Source: Mycobacterium shinjukuense (GTDB taxonomy: Bacteria; Actinomycetota; Actinomycetes; Mycobacteriales; Mycobacteriaceae). From it: DNA of 64,000 bases. Position numbers and translations under genes: made by a program. The notes beneath the pieces are model-generated. The model saw nothing but the letters and a program-made list of their open reading frames with translations. It ran no database searches and had not been told where the DNA came from. Below are positions 9,109 through 15,021 of this stretch, one piece after another (the first letter of the stretch is position 1; every line of letters starts with the position of its first letter). Location of the stretch: NCBI RefSeq assembly GCF_010730055.1, contig NZ_AP022575.1:372001-436000 (forward strand), written 5' to 3'.

Positions 9109-9905
9109 CCGACAGTGGCGACCGGCCCGCGGCGCTGGTCGAGCGCCACCGCGACGTGATGGTCATTACGATCAACCGCCCCGAGGCGCGCAACGCCGTC
9201 AACCGCGCGGTCAGCATCGCCGTCGGCGACGCGCTTGACCAAGCGCAACACGACCCGGACGTGCGGGCGGTGGTGATCACCGGTGCCGGTGACCGGTCGT
9301 TTTGTGCCGGGGTCGACCTCAAGGCGCTTGCCCGCCGGGAGAACGTGTATCACCCCGACCACCCGGATTGGGGTTTCGCCGGCTACGTGCACCATTTCGT
9401 CGACAAGCCGACCATCGCCGCGGTCAACGGCACCGCACTAGGCGGGGGCACCGAGCTGGCGCTGGCCAGCGACCTGGTCGTGGCCGACGAGCGCGCCAGT
9501 TTCGGGTTGCCGGAGGTCAAGCGCGGGCTGATCGCCGCGGCCGGCGGCGTTTTCCGGATCATGAACCAGCTGCCCCGCAAAGTGGCGATGGAGCTGCTGT
9601 TGACCGGTGAGCCGTTGACGGCCTCCGACGCCTACGGGTGGGGCCTGATTAACCAGGTGGTCAAGGACGGCTCGGTGCTGGACGCCGCGCTGGCTCTGGC
9701 GGCGCGGGTGACCGTCAACGCGCCGCTGTCGGTACAGGCCAGCAAGCGCGTCGCTTACGGGGTTGACGACGGCGTCATCACCGACGAGGAGGCGGGCTGG
9801 GAGCGCACCCTGCGCGAGATGCGTTCCCTGATCAGATCCGAGGACGCCAAGGAGGGGCCGTTGGCGTTCGCGGAGAAACGCGAGCCGGTGTGGAAGGGAC
9901 GCTGA
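9105..9905 (+). CDS. Enoyl-CoA hydratase/isomerase (crotonase) family protein
   Basis: The protein has 266 residues from a GTG that overlaps the thiolase stop (GTGA). The crotonase oxyanion-hole segments are present (GDRSFCAGVDLKAL and NGTALGGGTELALASD). Acidic residues occur at both usual catalytic positions (the Glu of GGGTEL and the Glu of FGLPEVKRGL), so hydratase activity is plausible. It is the second gene of the thiolase operon. Its syntenic counterpart in H37Rv, Rv1136, is recalled as a short truncated product, whereas this copy is full length. Confidence 0.92.
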   Translation: MTDSGDRPAALVERHRDVMVITINRPEARNAVNRAVSIAVGDALDQAQHDPDVRAVVITGAGDRSFCAGVDLKALARRENVYHPDHPDWGFAGYVHHFVDKPTIAAVNGTALGGGTELALASDLVVADERASFGLPEVKRGLIAAAGGVFRIMNQLPRKVAMELLLTGEPLTASDAYGWGLINQVVKDGSVLDAALALAARVTVNAPLSVQASKRVAYGVDDGVITDEEAGWERTLREMRSLIRSEDAKEGPLAFAEKREPVWKGR

Positions 9906-9914
9906 TCGCTGCTG

Positions 9915-10928
9915 CTAGTGCGCCAGGACGTTCACTCCCCAGCGGAACACCGGGGGTAGCAGCGCACATGCCGGCACGATGGCGCGACGCGCCGCGGTGG
10001 GCGTGCTGGCCAACACCAGACCGCGGGTGAGCAGCCGGTAATCACGGGTAATCCGGTGCCACGCCACCTCATACGACGCCGGGGCGTCGTCGACGATGGC
10101 GCCGACGGCCGCGGCGGCCTGCTTGACGGCCAGACTGATGCCTTCGCCGGTGAGGGCGTCTTCGTAGCCGGCGGCGTCACCGACCAACAGCACCCGCCCG
10201 GCCACCCGGCGTGAAACCACTTGCCGCAGCGGGCCGCAGCCGCGGGCCGGCCCCGGGCTGGCGCCCTTCAGGTGGCGGGCGAGCCTGGGAAACCAGTCGA
10301 GTTCGGGTCGCTGACGGGACAGGATCGCCACGCCGACCAGATCCGATTCCACCGGCGTCACGTACGCCTCGCCCCAACGGGACCAATGCACTTCGACGAA
10401 ATCCGACCACACCGGCACCCGGAAGTGCCACCGCACGCCGTAGCGGCGCGGTGTTCCCGCCGTCGCCGTGATTCCCACGGCGCGCCGCACCGCCGAATGC
10501 AGTCCGTCTGCCGCCACCAACCATTTCGCGCGCACACCGGCGGCCGTCACGCCGTGGGCGTCCTGCGCGACACCGGTCACCCGCCTGCGGATCCATTCGG
10601 TGTCTTGCTCTTTGGCCCGCTCCGCCAGCGCCGCGTGCAACGTGGTGCGTCGCACACCCCGCCCCGGCCCGGTGCGAAACCGCGCCTGCACCCGGCGTTG
10701 TTCGCTCAGATACGCGATCCCGCGAAACGGCATGCCGGCCGGGTCCACGCCAAGCGATGTCAGCTCGGCCAGGCCGCCGGGCATCAGCCCCTCGCCACAC
10801 GCCTTGTCGATGGGATCGCATCGCGGCTCGGCGACGATGACCGAAAGTCCTTGCCGGCGCGCCTGTAACGCCGTGGCGAGCCCGCCCGGGCCACCCCCGA
10901 CGACCAGCAGGTCGGCGTCATATGCCAT
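9915..10928 (-). CDS. FAD-dependent oxidoreductase, geranylgeranyl-reductase / aromatic-hydroxylase-like (Rv1138c family)
   Basis: The protein has 337 residues from the ATG at 10928. It carries an N-terminal FAD Rossmann motif (LLVVGGGPGGLATALQA) and the distal FAD motif LLVGDAAGYEDALTGEGIS, as in single-component flavoprotein hydroxylases and geranylgeranyl reductases. CGEGLMPGG near residue 45 is typical of the latter group. It is the last gene of a three-gene minus-strand operon after a type III polyketide synthase and an ICMT-like methyltransferase. In the Streptomyces srsABC operon the equivalent flavoprotein hydroxylates an alkylresorcinol. A similar role in a lipidic phenol or quinone is inferred. 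Confidence 0.85.
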   Translation of the reverse strand: MAYDADLLVVGGGPGGLATALQARRQGLSVIVAEPRCDPIDKACGEGLMPGGLAELTSLGVDPAGMPFRGIAYLSEQRRVQARFRTGPGRGVRRTTLHAALAERAKEQDTEWIRRRVTGVAQDAHGVTAAGVRAKWLVAADGLHSAVRRAVGITATAGTPRRYGVRWHFRVPVWSDFVEVHWSRWGEAYVTPVESDLVGVAILSRQRPELDWFPRLARHLKGASPGPARGCGPLRQVVSRRVAGRVLLVGDAAGYEDALTGEGISLAVKQAAAAVGAIVDDAPASYEVAWHRITRDYRLLTRGLVLASTPTAARRAIVPACALLPPVFRWGVNVLAH

Positions 10929-10978
10929 GAGCGCCGCTCCTTTTCATCGCTTCGCTCTGCATCGTCGCGGCGCGGGGG

Positions 10979-11479
10979 TCATCGGTAACCCAGAACCGTG
11001 TTCTCCACGTGCAGCCGCACACTCAGCACGATCGCGTTGGCCAGGCTGAAACACAGCGCCGTCAACCACGCGGTGTGCACCAGCGGCAACGCGACCCCTT
11101 CGGCCACCACGGCAACATAGTTCGGGTGGTGCAAGAACCGGTAGGGACCGCGTCGCACCAGCGGCGCGTGCGGCACCGCGATCACCCGGGTGTTCCATCG
11201 CCGGCCCAGCGACTTCACGCACCACCAGCGCAGCGCCTGGCTCAGCACCACCACGGCCAGCATCGGCCAGCCGAGCCACGGTAGGAACGGCCGGTGCAGC
11301 GCCCATGGTTCGACCACGCAGCCGAGCAGCAGCGCCGTGTGCAGGATGACCATCGCCACGTAATGGCGGCGGCCAAACTCCTTGCCGCCCTGGGCAAAAG
11401 ACCAGCGTGCATTGCGCTGGGCCACCACCAGCTCGGCCAGGCGTTCGATGACGACCGCCAGAATTAGCAGATAGTACAC
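10979..11479 (-). CDS. Isoprenylcysteine carboxyl methyltransferase-like membrane methyltransferase (Rv1139c family)
   Basis: The protein has 166 residues from a GTG at 11479, only 4 nt after the stop of the type III PKS. It has several hydrophobic segments (YYLLILAVVIERLAELVVA, MVILHTALLLGCVV, WPMLAVVVLSQALRWW). The ICMT-type core follows: RWNTRVIAVPHAPLVRRGPY and FLHHPNYVAVVAEG, the latter being the SAM-binding HPNY motif. Members of this family next to type III PKS genes, such as SrsB, O-methylate alkylresorcinols in the membrane. Tight spacing suggests one transcript with the PKS and the flavoprotein. Confidence 0.88.
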   Translation of the reverse strand: MYYLLILAVVIERLAELVVAQRNARWSFAQGGKEFGRRHYVAMVILHTALLLGCVVEPWALHRPFLPWLGWPMLAVVVLSQALRWWCVKSLGRRWNTRVIAVPHAPLVRRGPYRFLHHPNYVAVVAEGVALPLVHTAWLTALCFSLANAIVLSVRLHVENTVLGYR

Positions 11480-11483
11480 GGCC

Positions 11484-12449
11484 CTACCACTTGAGCAGCA
11501 CCAGTTCCGAGCAAAAGGCCGGCCCCATCGCGATCATCACCCCGATCGAACCCGGTGGCGGCGGGTCGGCCATGGCCGCCCGCAGCACGTCAAGCACCCA
11601 CACCGAAGACAGATTCCCGTTGTCGCGCAAGGATTTCCGCGTGTCATCTAAAGCGTCCGCGGGCAGCTCCAGCGCATTTTCCACCGCTTCGATCACCCTG
11701 GGCCCGCCGGGGTGGCACACCCAGGTCGTCACGTCGTCGGTGGTCAGTCCGTGATCGGCGAGGAATCTGCGGACGTCATTGCCAAGGTATTTTTCGGTGA
11801 CGGTCGCGACGTCGACCGACAGGACGATGCGGAAGCCGTCGCTGCCGATCTTCCAGCCCATGACTTCTTCGGTGCCCGGGTAGAGCCGGCTGCGGGTTGC
11901 CAACACCTTGGGAAGGCCGACCGAGCCGACGGCAGTCCGGGCGGCCCCCTGGAGGACGACGGCGGCGGCGCCGTCACCGAACAGGCTGGTGGCGATCAGG
12001 TTGGCGACGGATTTGTCCTGGCGCAGTCCCACCCGGGTGGCCAGCCGCGCTTCCAGCGTCGGCACCGCCAGCCCGGTCACCGTCGTCGAGAAGACAATGT
12101 CGATCTCCGACGGCCTGACCTCGGCTTCGTCCAGGGCCGCCCGCAGCGCCTGTTCGCCCACGTCGAGGGCGACGTCGACGAAGGCGTCGTTTGCTTCGGT
12201 GAAGCCGCTCAGCTGGCGATAACGCGATAGCGGCAACGCGGTGTGGCGCGCTCGAACCCCGCTGCTCAGCGCGAACCGCCGAAACTCCGGGCCGGCGAAC
12301 TCGGTCAGCGCGTTGATGGTTGCGTCCTGGCTGTGCCGGTGTTGTGGGAACTTCACGGCCACCGCCGCGACCGACGGATCCCTCGTCGTCGTGGCCGTCG
12401 GTGTTTCCGCACCGAGGCACGCCAAATTTCCCCCTGTGATCGTGTCCAT
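11484..12449 (-). CDS. Type III polyketide synthase (chalcone synthase-like) with internal deletion of the catalytic-Cys segment
   Basis: The product has 321 residues from the ATG at 12449; a GTG 12 nt upstream is an alternative start. It aligns by eye with mycobacterial Pks10-type enzymes: SRYRQLSGFTEAND, FSTTVTGLAVPTLEARLATR, TSLFGDGAAAVV, the catalytic His block WVCHPGGPRVIE, the Asn block NGNLSSVWVLDVL and the C-terminal GPAFCSELVLLKW. After VGLRQ (about 12020) the sequence jumps straight to DKSVANLIATSLFG. The usual segment of about 48 residues with the active-site Cys (LFGLGCVAGAAG type) is missing, without loss of frame. No cysteine replaces it, so condensation should be impossible. 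It heads the operon with the methyltransferase and flavoprotein. Confidence 0.88.
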   Translation of the reverse strand: MDTITGGNLACLGAETPTATTTRDPSVAAVAVKFPQHRHSQDATINALTEFAGPEFRRFALSSGVRARHTALPLSRYRQLSGFTEANDAFVDVALDVGEQALRAALDEAEVRPSEIDIVFSTTVTGLAVPTLEARLATRVGLRQDKSVANLIATSLFGDGAAAVVLQGAARTAVGSVGLPKVLATRSRLYPGTEEVMGWKIGSDGFRIVLSVDVATVTEKYLGNDVRRFLADHGLTTDDVTTWVCHPGGPRVIEAVENALELPADALDDTRKSLRDNGNLSSVWVLDVLRAAMADPPPPGSIGVMIAMGPAFCSELVLLKW

Positions 12450-12594
12450 GTATGCAGTCACGGTACTGCCGCCGGATGGGTTCAGCACAGGTCGGATGCG
12501 GGCCGGTGGCCGAGGCTGCGAAGATGCGGACAACCGGTTGTTCGATCCGGCATCGGGTCGGGGGACGTCACCGTGGACGAAAGGTCGCTACACC

Positions 12595-13707
12595 ATGGCG
12601 GGACCGCTGAGCGGGTTACGGGTGGTCGAGTTGGCCGGCATCGGGCCGGGCCCGCACGCCGCGATGATCCTGGGGGATCTCGGCGCCGACGTCATCCGCA
12701 TCGAACGCCCGTCGGCTGCCGCCGACCGCGGCGGTGGAGGCACCGCCAAGGATGCCATGCTGCGCAACCGGCGCGTGCTGACCGCCGACCTGAAGTCCGA
12801 CGAGGGACGCGAGCTGGTGCTCAAACTCGTCGCCAAGGCCGACGTGCTGATCGAGGGTTACCGCCCGGGCGTCACCGAGCGGCTGGGCCTGGGCCCCGAC
12901 GACTGCGCACAGGTCAACGAGCGGCTGATCTACGCCCGGATGACCGGCTGGGGCCAGACCGGCCCACGCAGCCAGCGGGCCGGTCACGACATCAACTACA
13001 TCGCGCTCAACGGCATCCTGCATGCCATCGGGCGGGCGGGCGAGCGGCCGGTGCCGCCGCTGAACCTGGTCGGCGACTTCGGTGGGGGCTCGATGTTTCT
13101 GCTGGTCGGCATCCTGGCCGCGCTGTGGGAACGGCAGCGCTCCGGCAGGGGACAGGTCATCGACGCGGCGATGGTGGACGGGTCCAGCGTGCTAGCGCAG
13201 ATGATCTGGGCCATGCGCGCGACCGGCATGTGGACCGACGTGCGGGGCAGCAACATGCTCGACGGCGGCGCCCCCTACTACGACACCTACGAATGCGCCG
13301 ACGGCCGCTACGTCGCCGTCGGCGCCATCGAGCCGCAGTTCTACGCGGCGATGATCACCGGATTGGGTCTGGATGCGGCGAAGCTGCCCCCGCAGAACGA
13401 CGTCACCCGGTGGCCCGAGCTGCGGGCGGTGCTCACACAGGCCTTCGCCCGCCATGACCGCGACCACTGGGCCAAGGTGTTCGCCGATTCCGATGCCTGC
13501 GTGACGCCGGTGCTGGCGTTCGGCGAGGTGCAGGCCGAGCCGCACATCACCGAGCGGAACACCTTCTACGAAATCAACGCTGGTCCGGGGGGTGGGCTGC
13601 AGCCGATGCCGGCCCCGCGGTTCTCGCGCACCCCGCCGGGCAAGCCACGACCGCCGGCCGCCCCGGAGACAGACATCGCCGCGCTGCTCAACGACTGGGA
13701 CTACTAG
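12595..13707 (+). CDS. mcr: Alpha-methylacyl-CoA racemase (CoA-transferase family III)
   Basis: The protein has 370 residues from the ATG at 12595, with AAAGG 12-16 nt upstream. The enzyme epimerises 2-methylacyl-CoA esters, letting the R forms of methyl-branched and cholesterol side-chain acids enter beta-oxidation. The family III fold is recognised from GLRVVELAGIGPGPHAAMIL, GADVIRIERP and GYRPGVTERLGLGP. The catalytic residues of mycobacterial Mcr are all present: His in QRAGHDINY, Asp in NLVGDFGGG and Glu in GAIEPQFY. It is syntenic with Rv1143 and is followed 32 nt later by an SDR, as in H37Rv. Confidence 0.93.
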   Translation: MAGPLSGLRVVELAGIGPGPHAAMILGDLGADVIRIERPSAAADRGGGGTAKDAMLRNRRVLTADLKSDEGRELVLKLVAKADVLIEGYRPGVTERLGLGPDDCAQVNERLIYARMTGWGQTGPRSQRAGHDINYIALNGILHAIGRAGERPVPPLNLVGDFGGGSMFLLVGILAALWERQRSGRGQVIDAAMVDGSSVLAQMIWAMRATGMWTDVRGSNMLDGGAPYYDTYECADGRYVAVGAIEPQFYAAMITGLGLDAAKLPPQNDVTRWPELRAVLTQAFARHDRDHWAKVFADSDACVTPVLAFGEVQAEPHITERNTFYEINAGPGGGLQPMPAPRFSRTPPGKPRPPAAPETDIAALLNDWDY

Positions 13708-13739
13708 GGACGACGAGCGACGACCAAGAAAGGACGCGC

Positions 13740-14492
13740 ATGCAGATCAAGGACGCCGTAGCGGTGGTCACCGGCGGGGCCTCAGGCCTGGGCCTGGCCA
13801 CCACCAGACGCCTGCTGGACGCCGGGGCGCGGGTGGTGGTGCTGGACCTCGGGGGCGACGAGGTGGTCCGCGCACTCGGTGAGCGCGCCCGCTTCGCCCA
13901 CGCCGATGTCACCGACGAGGTCGCCGTCAGCGACGCGCTGGACGTGGCGGACTCGCTGGGTCCGCTGCGCATCGTCGTCAACTGTGCCGGCATCGGCAAT
14001 GCCCTGCGAGTGCTGGGTCGCGACGGCGTCTTCCCGCTGGCCGCGTTCCGCAAGATCGTCGACGTCAACCTGGTCGGCACGTTCAACGTGCTGCGGTTGG
14101 GTGCGGAGCGGATCGCCAAGACCGAGCCGATCGGTGAAGAGCGGGGCGTCCTCATCAACACCGCCTCGGTGGCGGCATTCGACGGTCAGATCGGTCAGGC
14201 CGCCTACTCGGCGTCCAAGGGTGGTGTCGTCGGGATGACCTTGCCCATCGCGCGCGACCTGGCCAGCAAGCTGATCCGCGTGGTCACGATCGCGCCCGGC
14301 CTGTTCGACACCCCGCTGTTGGCATCGCTGCCCGAGGAGGCGCGGGCGTCGCTGGGCCAGCAGGTGCCGCATCCGTCGCGGCTGGGCGACCCCGACGAGT
14401 ACGCCGCGCTGGCCGTGCACATCATCGAAAACCCCATGCTCAACGGCGAAGTCATCCGCCTGGACGGCGCCATCCGGATGGCGCCGCGCTAA
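13740..14492 (+). CDS. Short-chain dehydrogenase/reductase, 3-hydroxyacyl-CoA dehydrogenase (HSD17B10) type
   Basis: The protein has 250 residues from the ATG at 13740, with GAAAGGA upstream. It is a classical SDR with the cofactor motif TGGASGLG (residues 11-18), an Asp after beta-2 (VVLDLGG, NAD preference), NCAG, the catalytic Ser in NTASVAAFDGQIGQ, and YSASK. The layout and the C-terminal NPMLNGEVIRLDGAIRM match type-2 3-hydroxyacyl-CoA dehydrogenases. Following mcr it probably works in branched-chain acyl-CoA oxidation. It corresponds to Rv1144. Confidence 0.92.
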   Translation: MQIKDAVAVVTGGASGLGLATTRRLLDAGARVVVLDLGGDEVVRALGERARFAHADVTDEVAVSDALDVADSLGPLRIVVNCAGIGNALRVLGRDGVFPLAAFRKIVDVNLVGTFNVLRLGAERIAKTEPIGEERGVLINTASVAAFDGQIGQAAYSASKGGVVGMTLPIARDLASKLIRVVTIAPGLFDTPLLASLPEEARASLGQQVPHPSRLGDPDEYAALAVHIIENPMLNGEVIRLDGAIRMAPR

Positions 14493-14500
14493 GCCGAACA

Positions 14501-14523
14501 AAAAGCCCCCGCCGTTGCGGGGG
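14501..14523 (-). terminator. Intrinsic terminator
   Basis: A perfect 7-bp GC stem (CCCCCGC / GCGGGGG) with a CGTT loop spans 14506-14523. On the minus strand it is followed by CTTTTTG, a proper U tract. It therefore terminates the small minus-strand gene at 14538-14740 best. It may also slow transcription from the SDR, which ends 13 nt away. Confidence 0.75.
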
Positions 14524-14537
14524 ATCGATGTCGAAGA

Positions 14538-14740
14538 TTACCGACGAAACCATCGGGTGATCGCGGGTTCGGCCATCAGTAGCCGCGCAAGCATGCCCAT
14601 GAGGTCGCTCAGCTCGCCGTGGGCAGCGGGCGCCAGTCGTCGAACTGCTCCGAGTTCTCGCCTTCCACCAGCATGTCGCCGTGGTAGAGAGCCTCGAAGT
14701 CAGCCTTGATGACATCGGCGCTCGCGTCGTCGATCCACAT
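14538..14740 (-). pseudogene. Small acidic protein gene, apparently frameshifted
   Basis: An ATG at 14740 opens a 43-residue frame (MWIDDASADVIKADFEALYH to DDWRPLPTAS, stop at 14609-14611). Just before its end, in the run CTGCCCACGG, the +1-inserted frame reads on as PHGELSDLMGMLARLLMAEP to TRWFRR and stops at TAA 14538. One missing C would join both into a natural-looking protein of about 66 residues. A GGTGG stands upstream of the ATG, and the intrinsic terminator at 14501-14523 lies right after the extended frame. The family is not recognised. It could be a true frameshift, a sequencing error, or a genuine 43-residue gene. Confidence 0.5.
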
Positions 14741-14807
14741 GCCACCGAGCGTAGAAGTCGCCATTAAGGAATCATTGAGTCACGGTTCGGAAAATGGTGG
14801 CAATTAT

Positions 14808-14819
14808 TACCGGCCGGTA
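14808..14819. promoter_or_regulatory. 12-bp palindrome upstream of mmpL13
   Basis: TACCGGCCGGTA is a perfect palindrome in the divergent region between the small minus-strand gene and mmpL13. A second partial copy (GGGCCGGTAGGCC) follows about 25 bp later. It is a candidate operator for the TetR regulator encoded at the end of the mmpL13 operon. This is assigned by symmetry and position only. Confidence 0.35.
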
Positions 14820-14937
14820 GGGTGCTTTCCCCCAGGTGACGGCGGGCCGGTAGGCCGCCGCCAACTCCCGGGCCGGGTTGGCATGAGGCCGCGGTGAACC
14901 ATCCCAGCGCCCGCGCTCGTACCTACGGCAGGGTTGT

Positions 14938-14974
14938 TTGACACTCGTAAGTTATCGCCGGTAAGTTATCGCCG
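14938..14974 (+). promoter_or_regulatory. Probable mmpL13 promoter with a perfect tandem 14-bp repeat
   Basis: A consensus -35 box TTGACA (14938-14943) is followed after 18 bp by TAAGTT (14962-14967), a reasonable -10. The -10 lies in the second copy of a perfect tandem 14-mer GTAAGTTATCGCCG (14947-14960, 14961-14974). The first copy fills the spacer. The repeat could be an operator or a spacer-altering duplication. Confidence 0.5.
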
Positions 14975-15021
14975 ATGGTGCGGGTCTGGGGAGCTCGGTG
15001 CCGGCGGTGGAGGGACGCAAC

